Origin: Mansonella perstans | Taxonomy: Eukaryota > Nematoda > Chromadorea > Rhabditida > Onchocercidae | DNA length: 64,000 nucleotides | Reading direction: 5' to 3' | NCBI GenBank assembly: GCA_037074765.1 | Contig: JBAMDO010000022.1 | Span: forward strand, 1 to 64,000 | Shown here: positions 50,201-63,694 of the stretch, piece after piece | How positions within the stretch are numbered: the stretch's first letter is position 1 | Layout of the letters: each line of letters begins with the position of its first letter | Made by a program: the position numbers and the translations under genes | The notes under the pieces: model-generated | Seen by the model: only the letters and a program-made list of their open reading frames with translations | Databases searched by the model: none | What the model was told of the DNA's origin: nothing

Positions 50201-52525
50201 TTTTGTAGATGAAAGTGGAACGATTAATATGGAAAGTTTTTACAACTATTTAACAGCTTGGTATAATTCCGATAAAATGATGTATCATGTATCACTAGCT
50301 TCATTTATTCCTTCACCACCGAAATGGTCAGTAGCAGATAAAACAACTCGCTTAGTTCCTCCAGCAGGTCCATTCGTGTACAGCCAAATACCATTTTATC
50401 TCACAAATCTATCCAGTACACCGGTTATCATCAAAATGGTTAAAGTTAGCCATTTTCTTTTTTATGCTATTTCAGTCCACATCTCTTTCTTTTTATTTTT
50501 TGTTTGCTTTATTTCTTAATTGAAAACTTTTTTTATCAAGCACATTTATCATAACATTTGAATTAACTGCATTTTTTTCAAGCATACACGATTTATCTTT
50601 TATTGATATAATTAAATTAGATTAAAATAGGACTTTTTTTTTTTAGGAAATTCGTACCATTTGTGATGAATTCACTGCCGATGGTCTACCGAATTTCCCA
50701 ACCGGTGTTGCGTTTACGTTTTGGGAGCAGTATTTACATTTGAGCACTAACCTTTTCCAAGCTATTTGTGTAATAGCATTGGCTGTATTCTGTGTAATCT
50801 CTATTATTTTATGCAACCCATGGGCTGCTGGTTAGTAAATTTTCAGTGATTATGATTTTATGTAATTTTCATTGCATATATTTGTTCAAATTTCACTACA
50901 TATTTTTTGAAATCTTTCGTAGATCAGAGAAAATTGGAAAAAAGAACTTTCATGTATTTCAGGCATTATTTTGATAATTTTGCTGCTAATGACTGTTGAG
51001 CTAGCTGGTTTCCTTGGTTTAGCTGGTATTAAATTGAATCCTATCTCAGCTGTTACAGTTATCACTGCCGTTGGTATTGGTGAGTCTTCTCTAATTTTTA
51101 CATTTTTGTCTGATGATGACGAAATCCAAAATTAATTAATTGGACTAATTAAATTTTAATCCAAAAAACCTGGATGTTTTTAATCTTGGAATTTTTGGCG
51201 TGGCTATCATATGCGTTTCGTGGCGTTGAGCGTGAATTTTAGTTGAGCGTGAATTTTATGAACTTCTTACGAACCACCACTGAATTATATTCGTGTCATT
51301 AATTTGCTGAAATTGTTAATTCTTAGCTTCTAGGGAGTTCTATTAAAAATAATCATAGGCTAGCGCTAGACTATTTCTCTTCTAATTGTTCGTATGTTTT
51401 GCATTTATTATTTGTGATGAGATTAAAATTATTTCAGCAAAATAGAGATATCAATAACATGGAGTCATGATAATGGAAATTGATTAAGCTAATGAATTTG
51501 ATTTCGATCTAACTTTGACTTTATTTAAATTATGGTTAGCAGAATATTTTTCTAGGAGTGGAATTTACAGCACATGTTGTGCTGGCATTTTTGACATCCC
51601 TTGGTACTCGAAATGATCGAATGGCATCGTGTATCGATCGTGTTTTTGTTCCTGTTATTCATGGTGCCTTTTCAACACTGCTTGGTATTATCATGCTTGC
51701 TTTTTCGGAATTCGAATTTGTTGTGAAATATTTTTTCATTCTAATGACAGCATTGATTTTTATCGGCATTATCAATGGTCTTGCTCTGCTGCCAGTTTTA
51801 CTGTCACTTATTGGACCACCGTGTGAGGTTAGTTCCTATGAATTGAAGGACATTCCATTGACATTTCAATATTCATTAAATGCATTAAGCTGGGATTATT
51901 GCTCGACAGTTAAGTTATTATTTTTATCTTTTAATAAATTTTGAAATTTCGGATAATTTTAAGGATAAATTCCGGTAAATACTTTGGCTTAAATTACTGT
52001 AGCTTAAGTTCCGGAAAATCGGAATGACGTAGCATGAAATCTAATACGGAACGAGGTGAAACTTTTATGTTTCCAGATTGAACCGTTGGATGGAAGTCAT
52101 CGATTGCCACCTCCACCGCCCCTACATCGACGTGTACGGCGAACAGTGCAAGAATCACAAGCGCATCGACGTAATTGCTCAGATGACAGTAATACCGCTA
52201 CTCTTGCATCTGAAAATGTATGTTTTTCATTGAAAATTAATCATATTTCAGTGTTTCGTAGTATTTTTATTAACTCCATTTGAATTCTCGCTAAGTTTTT
52301 AATGTTTTGCTGGGAAATCATTTTTTTAATGTTTTTGCCCGTCGTTTTTCAAATTTGAATTTTTTTTTTTTATCTAGAAATATCAATTAAAATTAATGTT
52401 CTTCCATTCAGTGTAGTACAATGTTACTGATATCGCCATCACGAGATGGTAATGGTGACTCTGCTGGTGCACTACGTTTGGTTCCAAATAGTCATGCTCG
52501 ATCTGCAAGTGCTCATATTATATAA
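41266..52525 (+). CDS. ptc: Patched homologue, 12-TM sterol-sensing receptor (26 exons)
   Basis: Exons 41266-41427, 41783-41905, 42083-42275, 42803-42903, 43155-43270, 43547-43723, 43862-44003, 44218-44431, 44617-44844, 45452-45523, 45814-45896, 46179-46376, 46595-46845, 47337-47517, 47770-47985, 48247-48429, 48721-48879, 49138-49372, 49671-49795, 49939-50073, 50187-50444, 50647-50830, 50963-51079, 51556-51827, 52077-52217, 52412-52525; 1459 residues, all phases matching. Patched signs: RPSWCDADMA before GKARGNW, TM1 (126-145), ETDIVKLWV, IQTPKVEG, CIWITPIDCFWEG, GYLDRWCIDPLNPECP, GGCRSL, a sterol-sensing domain (about 680-870) with FNAATTQ, GIGVDN (755-760) and LIPIPALRAFCAQ. The second half has NFPTGVAFTFWEQY and TM10 GIGVEFTAHV. 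The tail has PPPPPLHRR. Patched proteins export sterol and restrain Hedgehog-type signalling; nematodes keep Patched but lack Smoothened. Which C. elegans paralogue (ptc-1 or ptc-3) matches is not settled. Residues about 410-535 form a charged Asn/Thr/Asp-rich insert. Confidence 0.95.
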
Positions 52526-55500
52526 ATTAGAAGTGCTGTTTTTCCTTTTCTGGTTACATGATATTTTTGCTCTCCTGCCATAATTTTATTAATAATTTGT
52601 GAAGTCTCACAATGGTGATATATTATTGTTTCTCATGGAAATTAGTGCGGACACAATTATTCAATGTTACCTTGAAATTGTTAATTTAATTAATAAGGTG
52701 TTTCCAATCAAAAATGATGAAATAATGAGTGCAATTTTCTTCCATACTGACTGGAAGAAAATAGCATTTATTATTTCAGTTTTTTTTTTTTTTGAATGAA
52801 TTAAGGATTATATAATTATGGATGAAATTTGTCCAGACCAGTATTTCACATGGGTCTTGCTTGTTGCGTAATTTATATTTTGTCATTTATGATCTCGTAC
52901 CTATCCAGTCTCATTTATTTTCCTTCTTCTCAATTCCCCTTCATTAGCTTATTTTTTTTCCTTTAATCACTAGAAAAGAGTAATTTTTTTTTATTACTTA
53001 TATTTATTTGATCCTAAACATAATTGGATATTCAAGATTGGTAGGATTTTAAAAAATTCTTCTCATGATTTGGTTGAATTATTAAATTTAAAAATTTTTC
53101 ATTCGCCGATTATGTGCTTTTCTGGGATTTTTCAATTTTTGACAAATTTTTTTGTTTCGTTAACTTATATTTCCTGTTTAATAGGATGAAAACTTTTTAA
53201 TAACTGTTTTTTGGATTTCTTTCTTTTTTTCTTAAAAAAGAATTTTGTGAAGTATAGGTTTCTTTTTTGTGTATTTTGTAATTAACTTCATTTTTCTGCT
53301 AAAGGAAGGGTTACAACAATTGAAGAAGGAAAAAAGAATGAATTGAACAGGATAAGCTGGGATGTGTTACATGAATAAATTTATTGCAGTTATCATCCTT
53401 AGTAGTAATCAAGATTCATGCTAAGTAAGAATGAATAATGATTATTGTTATCTCCAGTGCTTCAGTACATATTCCTATCCATGCTGATTACACATATCCT
53501 GTATCCAGTTTCATTGTATTGTGGATATTATACTTTCAAAACATTTTCGTGGGTTTGTGGAATCTTTTAACACTTGATATTTTGGTGTTATTTTTTCCAG
53601 AAAAGAAAGATTCAAAAAATGAGCGAGGGAAAATTGAAATTATTTTAAAATTTCTTCAAAAAGAAGTTTTTTTTTTGATGTTGATTTTATCGTTGTATTA
53701 TTATCACTATTATCTTTACTGACAATCCAGCGCATTATTTGTAATTGCAAAAATATATGCGCTATTTTAGTTGAACTTTTTTTCTTGAAATTAATTTAAA
53801 CTTGATTATGAAATTAATTGTATTATGGCGTTAATTATCGATGAATCTCATCAAATCAATTTATAGACTTATTATTAATCTTATATATATTGTATTTCTT
53901 GTGTTATTCGTTCTCATTTGAGCTTATTATTTCATGCTATTAATAATTATTTCAAATATCATCAATATGCTTATGTAAATATATGAAAGGAACATTTCCT
54001 TTTTTTTCGTACTTTTTTTTTTTGAAACTTTTCTAAATGATTTTAATGCTGTGAAATTCCTTCCATATATATATATATATATTTCATTCTTTCAGTTATG
54101 CATGAACGAATGCTTTCAAGCGATTTGTTGTTAATCCGGTTAAAATGTCATATATTTAAATTTAACTAGGCTATTTTAGTTATATTTAAGGATTATGTAC
54201 TTAGATGAAATCCAGGACTCAGGAAGTTTTTCATTAAGTTCATTGGCCCAGTGCTTTTTCTATAAAAATGCTACTTAAAGTTTCGTTAACAATAATGTCT
54301 TTTATATTATGCATAACTTCTTATTCAATTTTCAAACAGGCTGTGATTTTTATTGTGGCGTAATGTTTTTCATACATTTCTTTTAAAATTGATGATTTTT
54401 ATTTCTTTTGTTGAAAGAAAATATATTCGTTATATATTATTTCCATAATATTTATAAAATGACTGACCCGGTTGTGTTTTCTCTTCTTTTACTACGTTTT
54501 ATCTCTGTTTTTGTGCTTTCTTTCCCTTAATGAAAAATACAGTTGTGTGTTTGTTCAAAATTTATATTAATTAATAAAATTATTGATTAGGATTTGATTC
54601 TGCTTTTTTTTTGTCGTTTTAAAAACGTTTATTATTTCGTGATGTACAAATAAAAAACATACACAAACAAGGTAGTATGGAATTTTATTTGTCAGCTAAG
54701 GAAGAGTTTCAGTTCCTGGAAGCTTAATGGGAGTCATTTATTAATTTAGTTCAATTGTTTTAAAATGCAATATGACGTTTTTTGATGCAGGATTTCCCAA
54801 ATGTCTTTTTGAAATTTTTTTTATGAATAACTTTATGAAGAGTGATTGAATCTGACTCACTGCATTTTGTTTTGAAATTTCTTTTCATGAATAAATTAAT
54901 TAAGAATTACTGGATCTAATTCAGTCATCAACCATTTTTTCAATTTCAATTGTTTTTTTAGTCCTAAAACAAGAGAGGAGAATTATGATGGTATTTTTCG
55001 GACCAAATCGATAGTGTCCATTCATCTTAATTAAGCACTGAATAGTTTTGCTGTGTTTATTGCACTTTCGAATTTCTTTTTCCTTAAAAATAGAAAATTT
55101 TTAAATTGCCTCAAAACATGTTATAGAATTGTGTCGATAAGTGGATTCGATTCAGTTATTCAGTTATTGTTTTGGCATCAAATTAACCGATATAAAATAC
55201 TTTCAAAATCGATAGTACTAGAAATACGGAATGTAAATTATGGAATAGCGATAGATATTCTGGAAGAATTAAATTTTTAATGCTGAAATGATATTATAAC
55301 TGATATTATTAATACATAATTATAGGTTATCCGAATATGCAGGCATTTTTTGATTAAACGAAATCTGAACTCCAATTGTCCATCACTTCAAACTGATAGA
55401 TTTAGTCAAATCCTAGATATATAAAGTCCTCATTAATGTATATAAGTGATAATATAATATATAGTGATGAAATAAACGAAAAGTTTTGCCAACAATATTA

Positions 55501-55680
55501 TCGGATAATTTCCAGTCAAGATATTACAAAATTTAGTTTAAAATTTTCTGTAGGAAATTTAATACTGAATTATTACGAATTATGAAATTAATAACAGTAG
55601 AATATAGCGGAATATTTTACTCTTTCATTATTGCATTATATGTTATAGCACATTAATATAATTTAAATTACGAAATTATA
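52526..55680. other. Patched 3' UTR and intergenic sequence
   Basis: No exon-like frame. A candidate polyadenylation signal (AATAAA) occurs near 53375 and another near 54574; the true 3' end cannot be chosen. A short (AT)n run lies at 54066-54081. Confidence 0.5.
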
Positions 55681-55696
55681 CGGGTATTGTAGAAAC

Positions 55697-55885
55697 ATCT
55701 ACCGTATAACCGACAATGTAATAATTTTGATACCAAATTTTGATCTTTCGCTGTGAGCAGCAATCAATGGTTTTTAAAAATGAATAATTTTATTATTAAG
55801 CAACAATCGTAGAATTTAAGAATATTTTCGGTTATACGGTAGATATGCAATACTTATTATTGGTATTGTTTAATAATAAAATTTA
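55697..55885. repeat. Nested inverted repeats, possible MITE remnant
   Basis: ATCTACCGTATAACCGA (55697-55713) is matched exactly in reverse complement by TCGGTTATACGGTAGAT (55828-55844). A second, offset pair lies at about 55783-55808 (TTTTATTATTAAGCAACAAT) and 55867-55885 (ATTGTTTAATAATAAAATTT). The overlapping pairs could form alternative hairpins. No coding sequence lies inside. Confidence 0.7.
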
Positions 55886-58800
55886 TGGGAAAAAAGAAAT
55901 TAATGAAAAAAAGATGAGAAATCAAAATTCATCCTTAGAAAACTTTTAATTATAAATCATTATTGTTAAAAAAAAAAGAAATTCAGATGAATTCTTAATT
56001 AATCATATTTCTCTCATTAAAATATTTTTTTTTTTATTACAGAAAAACTAATAAATGACGAGATTTCTGCGCAGTATGTTCTTTTCCTTACAGATTGAAA
56101 AATTTTAAATTCCACATCGGTACTTTGATGATCTAATTGGGCGCTTAATACCATTGAAATTATTGTCAAATGAAAGTAGTATGCTTAAAAAAGGCAAATC
56201 TAATTTTGTAAATTATTTTATACATGAATGAAAATGAAATTCCAAGCAAGCAAAAAGTGTTGCTGCATCATTCTCACACTTGTTCTAAATTATCAAAAAA
56301 TTCAAGTTTTAAAATTTTCTGTGAAATTTTGGTATCATAATTTATCAGTAATCATTGAAGTGTTGTAATTGTCACCATTTAAATTTCGAACACTAAAATA
56401 AACAATAGCTTCGTTTGCAATTTCATTTACTCTAATAGCAATCTAAGATTTATGCAGTGCCAAAGTGTTTTTATTAAGTAAGGGTATAACTAGAGAGTAC
56501 TTGTTAATTTGAACTGAATATTTGATTCCATTGCCTTTTTTTATCACATTTAAATTGCTCAGCAGTATATGACAAGCGACTAAATATTGTCTAACATACA
56601 TAATAATTTGCTGAATATATGAATATTAATTATGCATAATAATTAATAAATTAATACTTGCCATATTTCTTAGATTTCCGGAACGTTTATATTAATAATA
56701 ACTTATTCAATTAATATAGGTTTACCACATGAAACAGAAGCATGAATTATTTATCGTGTAATATCAGGTTCTTTTAATTAAGTTATTAATTAACTCATTT
56801 ATCTTCAACAATCCTTTAATAATCATTATTTTCAATTATTATATATTGCAATTTCTGTATCACAATTTTCCGCGTTACAGTCAATCTGTGCTATTTTTAT
56901 CCTTTCCGGATATGGCTAATCTGAAATGATAAAAGTCTTAACCGAGATCTTTCAGGATATTGGTTATAGATATATTGTTATTGAAAAAAAATTTTTTCAC
57001 CTATTTCATATCATATATTCATTTATCTCTTTAATAATCATTCATGCAATTTCTTTATTAAAATTTTAATATTTTTTTCCCTTTTCCTGACAATCTTTTC
57101 CGACAATCCTTTCTTTTTAATCCTTTTCTCGACACCATAATCCTTTCGTGCTTTTTTTTTTGTCGTCCATTGCGGAAATAGCTAATTTAAAATGTTTATG
57201 AAGAAAATATGTTTTTGAAGAAGAAATAAAAAGGAAAAAATTAAGGGAGTATTAGGAGAGGAAAAGAAAAAAGAGAAAGAATTGAAAAGACACTGAAGAA
57301 TGAAAGTTGTCAAATTGTCACGAAAGGAAAACATATTGCATTTGAATGAAATCACACAATATTTGAAGATTTGAGAATAAACAACATAATTTAATCATAT
57401 TAAATCTTCATTTCAAAATTCTATTATGAGATGAATGACCAATAGTTGGATCCTTTTAGTTTTGTTTACTCTCACTTCACTTTTTCAATCAAATTAAAAC
57501 TTTTAGGGCAAAAATTAATGGAAAATAGGAAAATATAATTTTTTCCCTCTCTGTTTCTCTCATTCTCTCTTTCACTTTCTTTTAAAGTATTTCTCATTTA
57601 TTTAGAGAATTAAAATTTGCATTAGAATTTTATAATCCTGCGGTGAAAAAAAAACTGAAATGAAACATTTCAGACTATTGCATAGAATGGCAATGATTAA
57701 TATTTCTTGACCTTTAGTTAGTTACATCATAATTATATGATGCAGATTTTATTGTTGTTATTATTATTATTATTAGTCTATTGATACTATTATTTTGCAT
57801 CGTATTGCAATTGTAACTGAAACTTGCAGCTAAAGCCACTTCAAAAATTAATTATCGTAATGATAAGATTTGTAAATTTTTCAGTTACTTTGAAATTTAA
57901 TCCTTTTTCGCAGAATTTCACAGACTATATCAAAATTAACTAGTTGAAATGATAAAGCATTAAAAAGCACGACCCATTAAATTTTCATTTTAGAATTAAA
58001 ATTTTCATTTTTTACAAAATTTTTGCTAATTTAATATTTTATTGATACAACTACTACATTGTTGACAATTAACGAATGCAGCTTAAAAAATGACATTGAA
58101 AAATGATTTCCTTTTTACTTAGTTCATAATTAACTGCTTCCTATAATGGCTGCCAATTTATTAATTTAAACAATTAGGTTATTCAAAATTTTTCTATTAA
58201 ATTTTTAAAAGAAAGAAGAAAAATTTAAAGAATTGGCTAATGAGTGATTAGCGCTGATAGCATATTCAATAATATCAATTCTGTCTATAAAATTTTCCTT
58301 CCGTTAAACGAAAGAGGAAAGAAAGAGGATTTACTTTATTTGAAATGAATAAATTGCTTCTTCATCCATTAGTCTAATGGATTAAATTGTGCCATTTGCT
58401 TGCTGCAAATTTAAGTTTTTTTTTTTTTTTTTTTTTTTGTTTTCTTCGGCATTAAATCCATTTCATGGTCCAGTTGGCACCATAAAAATGCTCATAATGA
58501 ATCAATGAAATTAAAATTTGAAATGAAAAATTTTGTAATGAGATTTTTTCATTTTTTTCCAGTTTCAAAAACATATACTTCTTTCACGTACTTTTGTTTC
58601 CTTTTTTCTTTTTGGCTGTGGATTTATTTGGCTATTTGGCTAATTTAAGTCTTATTTTAATCCTTGGAAAGATTTTTGATAGTTAGGTGGCTTTGACTTT
58701 GCATATTAGTATTTTTTTCAATTCTTAATTTTTCAGGTCATTTTTATTATTTTGTCGATGGTTATTCCTATTCAATTATTTATTAGAATTTTTTAGGCTT

Positions 58801-60480
58801 TGGTTTGTTTGTATGTTTTTATGTTGAGATAGTTTAAATTTACAATTTCGTTTCGATGTTACAATAATTTTGGCTTCTCTGACATATTTTGCTTTTTGAC
58901 ATTTGAAAGGTTACCATTTTGGAAATCAAAAAATCTACTTATTAAATTCAAAGCCTAAAATTAAAATTAGTTTTTAAAAAATGTTCGCCACCATCATCAT
59001 ATTGTCTTTATTAATCAATGATGCTACATCTATGAACGGAAAAATTTATAAAATTCTGCCAGTTAACTTAAAGCATTCAATTCATCCAATAGCTTTTATT
59101 CAGCTTAATAGAAATTAATTAATTGATCAGCTTAAAATCATCACTAATCAATTTGGCCAAAGAGTTATAGCAGGCTAAGTTATTTCAATCATTCTATGTT
59201 TCTTTTTTTCTTTACCTTTTTCTTCAATAATTTACATCAGTCGATCAAATTATGTTCGCTTTATAATTTACCAAACAGTTTTCATTCTTTTCAAAACATT
59301 TTCACAAAATGAGATTTTCATTTTCACAAACATTTTCGTAAAATTAATTTCTTTCATGCCGAAGTTTTTGCATGGCGAATTTTTTCTGCAAGGTAGAAAA
59401 AAACTGAAAGAGACTATCGTGAGATAATTTTATGATACTTTATTAGTCTTGACTGTATGATTTGTAAGTTACTATTAAGCTACCATCATATTCCTTCTAC
59501 ATTTGATTCATTAAAATTTAATTTTCATTTTCTCTCATTTTTATCTCTGATTGCTTTTTCGTTCTTTTTATGCTTTCATAATTGTAAGCAGCTAATTAAT
59601 CTTTGTAAGTATTAAGTCGAAAGTTTTTTTTTCTTTTACATTAAATACAATAATTTCATATAAAATATCTTGTGATTGTAATTTTTTAAGAGAATAAAAA
59701 ACTTTGATTTTTTTTATTTACTCTTTTAGGTTTATACATTATATTTGTAATTCAATACTTTTCAAATATTTTCAAAAGACTTCCTAAATTTATTGAAATC
59801 ATTTAAGATTTTTAATATGATTTTTATTTTGCGCTAAAAAATTACTGTTTTAAATTTCCATTTTAATTTTATTAAATCTAATCTAAAATTAGAAAGTGAT
59901 AAAAATTTATGAAAAATGAAGCAGAGAGAGACGAAAAAAAAGGCGAGCGTTGAAAAATTTTTGAAAATTGTCAGCAGTTTAGCCAAGTATTTGATTGCAC
60001 TACTGATATGAATAAGATCAAGGAAAGCTGCCGCTATCATGCTTGTTTTAGTTGACAAGAAAAGTGTCATATCATATTTGCTTGTGCAAGCATAAATTTT
60101 CGAAAACTTTAAAATTTCAAAAATTTTTGTTACAAATAAAAAATGAAGAAATAAAAGAATGTGGAAGAAAAAAAGGAAGGAAAAAGTAACAAAAACGATT
60201 AGAGTTCTTTTTTTTTGAAAAAATTTTTCTTCAAAGTATTTTTAAGTAGTTGAAAATTGATATGAGGAGAAGAAAAAAATGATGAATGATTACTTTCTGC
60301 AATTCAATCATTTTATAAGTATTATGCATACTTTTCCGTCATTTCATAAATACACAAAGTTAGCAATTATATTTTCATTGCTATTTTCTCTTCCCTTCAA
60401 TTAGCATTTCAAAATTTTTATAATATAAATTTCTGAACTGAAAAAAAGAAAGGAGGAAATCCAGTTAAGTTAATGAGAAA
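55886..60480. other. Intergenic, little recognised
   Basis: AT-rich with homopolymers (T23 near 58416) and a short (TTA)n run at 57757-57774. Apart from the small ORF at 58981 nothing gene-like was seen on either strand. Confidence 0.5.
58981..59118 (+). CDS. Doubtful small ORF with signal-peptide-like start (45 aa)
   Basis: An ATG-to-TAA frame begins MFATIIILSLLINDATS, hydrophobic enough for a signal peptide with a plausible cleavage site, followed by a basic, non-hydrophobic remainder (MNGKIYKILPVNLKHS...). There are no cysteines. It could be a small secreted peptide or the first exon of a larger gene, or a chance frame. There is no homology that I recognise and no clear donor inside it. 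Confidence 0.2.
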   Translation: MFATIIILSLLINDATSMNGKIYKILPVNLKHSIHPIAFIQLNRN

Positions 60481-60486
60481 GAAAGA

Positions 60487-60897
60487 AATTCAGTTAAATA
60501 GATGATTACTGGCTTCTTTCCAGATTTACTATTCATAAACGGACGGAATGTTTCCATCCCATAGCATCACGCAATAGTTTATTCATTTGGAAAAAAAAAC
60601 TGAAAACTCAATTTATATTGAAATTAAATTTTTGTTAAGCATTAATTCATTTGAATAAATGCGTATTAGAAAAATTGGGAAGAGAATTTTCAAATTCAGT
60701 TAAATAAATGGTTACTGGTTTCTTTCCAGATTTACTGTTCATAAACGGATTAAATGTTTTCATCTTACTGCATCACACAGTAGTTTATTCATTTGGAAAA
60801 AAAACTGAAAACTTAATTTATATTGAAATTGAATTTTTGTTAAACATTAATTCGATTGAATAAATGTGTATTAAAAAAATTGTGCAGAGAATTTTTC
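60487..60897. repeat. Tandem duplication, about 208 bp x 2
   Basis: Copy one starts at TTCAGTTAAATAGATG (about 60488) and copy two at TTCAGTTAAATAAATG (about 60696). Shared segments include CTTTCCAGATTTACT(A/G)TTCATAAACGGA, TAGTTTATTCATTTGG and TTTATATTGAAATT. Identity looks close to 90 percent by eye, so it is younger than the duplication at 16.8 kb. Confidence 0.88.
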
Positions 60898-61904
60898 TTA
60901 AGGTTTTAATATTTTTTTTTTTTAATTAAATATTAACAGTTAAAAATTCAAAAAATTAACAGAAGTGGTGACGAAAATTTAACTTGAACATGAAATGGTA
61001 TTGAAAATTTAATCTGAATTTGAAACGGTCTTGAAATTTTCTTCACAGTCTTTTACAAATTATATAATCGTTGGGAATATTTAAACAATTCTCACAAGGA
61101 TTTGTTAATAAAGCTTGTTATAAATTTTTGAAAAATTAAATTGCACTTGTCAAAATCACTTCACTTCATGCTGCAAATGTTGCATGCTCAAAAAACCATT
61201 TTGATCAATTTTTTTTCTTTTTTGAATGACAAACCAGTTGACATAAAATTGATAAAGCAGAACTTTTCGATCAATTAATCAAAATTCAAATTTTTCCGAT
61301 TAAATTATTTGATATATTGAAAAAAATTATATATTTACGTTTTGCTCTTCCGGATTCGTGATTATATATCACTTTAGTTTTGTTTTACTAGGAAAATTTT
61401 AATTGTTTTACTAGTATGGAATGTATTAAGGTCACAACTTCAAACAATTGGCAATTGTCACCAATTTAAATCGCCAACAATTTAAATAATTAATTTGCAT
61501 TAATCAATCAATTTAACAGTGCATAGTAATAGTTTATTTATTAGATGTTTTAATTTTTTTTTCGCATTAAAATTTTTATTTTGACAATCTTCATCATTTT
61601 TGAAAATTTCCCATATTTCAGCACGCTTTCTTTTTCCTTTAAAAAAGTGTAAATTTTAAATCATTTCTCAAAAAAGAAATTAAATGTTTAAGTTTGCTAA
61701 ACCTCTAAAAAAAATGAATGATTGAATTTGACAATTTTTTTTTTATAAAATTCCTTCTGTGTTTTTTATTTCACTAACATTTTATTCACTTCTCGTTTTT
61801 CGCATGTTTTTATTTGCTGGAAATAATCTTTAACTTTAAGATTTAAAATATTGCATCAAAAAAAAAAAAAAAACAAAAACAAAATAAAATAAAATGGCAA
61901 GTAT

Positions 61905-62125
61905 TACATGCATAGTGAGGTGTAATAGATATTATTTACGTTATATGATATATTCCGTGTTCCATGCAAATCTTAACCAAAAAATGCCGATTATTGCAGT
62001 AAATTGTAATAGATATTATTTACGTCACATATGATATATTTCGTGTTCCGTGCAAATCATATCAAAAAAATGCCAAATATTGCATTAAATTATAATAGAT
62101 ATTATTTATGTCGTATTAAATCATA
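61905..62125. repeat. Tandem repeat, about 85 bp x 2.5
   Basis: The unit contains TAATAGATATTATTTACGT, ATGATATATTCCGTGTTCC and TGCAAATC...AAAAAATGCC. Copies start near 61922, 62008 and 62093; the third is partial. Confidence 0.88.
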
Positions 62126-63540
62126 CCTGAGCATTTGAAAGTGAAATTTAAAAATTGAATTTTCTATTTTGAAATGCGAATTGATTTTGATATAGCTGCA
62201 GATTTCTTCCGCTTTCTCAATGTGCTATTAGTCATTCAATCCAACACTCATCACATTACATTCAATAATAATAGTGCAATTAAATTTTCACATTTAAAAA
62301 AAGAAAAGTGGACAGAGGCAAGAATCAGAGGAAGCATGCCAAAAAGATAGACGTGGACTAACAAGAATAAATAATCAATTTGCTTTACTTTTAAGTATTG
62401 CTATCTTTCATTTCCTTTTTTCCTTAAGTTTTTCTTTCACACAAAAAACATAGTTCCTTCTGCAAAGTTTCGCTATCTAACATTTCAGAATAATTTGCTT
62501 TTAGTTGGAGTTATATGATAATAATTAGAAAGCTAAAAACCACGAAGCTCAAAAATCTATTAATTGATCCCAATTCAAGAATGCATTGATAAAAATGAAA
62601 AGCAAAACTGTACCTGAAAGAAGTATTCAAAATTGGCAACTTAACTAATTAATTGAAAATATTCTTAAATCAAATATGATTAACTTAAAATAAATAGCGC
62701 TTTTTTACATCATCTTCAATGTCACAATTAATTTATTTCTGACTACTAGCTTATTTTCATTTTCTTTTTTTCTTTAATTTTCTTTTTTTATTTAATTTCT
62801 TTCCTTTCAAAAAAAGAATATACTTTTTTTTTCAAAGTCTTGTTATTTAACATTTCAAAGTAATTACTTTTAGCTAGTTACTGATCAGTGCTAAAAGTCA
62901 ATTTAAAAACATAGAAATCACTGCTCTTTAAACTTTCTTATTTTTACTTTTTTCCCTCTTACTTTTACTTCATTTTAACGTTTGCGTAATTACTTTAAAA
63001 TGAAATCTAACTTTGCTAGATGTTGTTTTTTAATTTTTTTTAGTGAAATTTTTGCTGAAAACACGCAAATTTTTTATTTGATTTTTTTTACTGAAAATCA
63101 ATAAATTATTTTTTCTTCGCTTTTTTTCCAAGCACAAAATTACTCGTGGAATTTTATTTGAATGGCATTTAAATTGCTTAGATGACGAATTTTTAACTTT
63201 TCGTTTAGCTACACGATAATGGTCAATGTGCTGCTAAAAGGCTTTTAAAATGTAGAAATTAACTGTTCCACTTTGTTCTTATTTCAATTCTTTTTTTAAA
63301 ATTTTCCATAGTCTGTTACTAATCAATTACTAAATCCAAAGCATGAAATTCTCAAATTGCTTTTTGATTTCCCGGTAAATGAACAAGTTAATAGTTTTAT
63401 ATTATTATTTCTGCTTTTTTTTCTTATTTGAATGCTTTGTGGTAAAATTTTATCTTTTTTAATAATTAAAATGACTTTTAAGCAATTCGCTCACTTTTCA
63501 TCTGCTCAAGAAAATTAAATGTTACGAATTGTTAATACAG
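62126..63540. other. Upstream region of the right-hand gene
   Basis: AT-rich with no recognised element. It should contain the promoter of the gene beginning at 63541, but no specific motif can be supported. Confidence 0.45.
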
Positions 63541-63694
63541 ATGGCACGAATGATATTTAATTTTCTTCAATCTCCTATATGTCTTCTTGCATATATAATT
63601 AATTTATTGCTTGTTATTTTTGAAATATTTTTCTTATTATATTCTCATGCATGTGTTTTTTACAAGTACCGTATTCCTGCAATATCGGAAATAG
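63541..63694 (+). CDS. Probable first exon of a membrane protein, runs off the window
   Basis: ATGGCACGAATG lies directly after an acceptor-like TTAATACAG, as in trans-spliced nematode first exons. The frame gives 51 residues and ends at a donor (ATAG|GTAAAC) in phase 1. It has one hydrophobic segment (about residues 12-37, LLAYIINLLLVIFEIFFLLYS) followed by a short basic stretch (YKYRIPAISEI). Such an N-terminal anchor then basic linker is found in single-anchor enzymes such as ceramide glucosyltransferase, but no diagnostic motif is inside the window, so the family is left open. The next exon would lie beyond 64000 or in the last 300 bases, where I found none. Confidence 0.45.
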
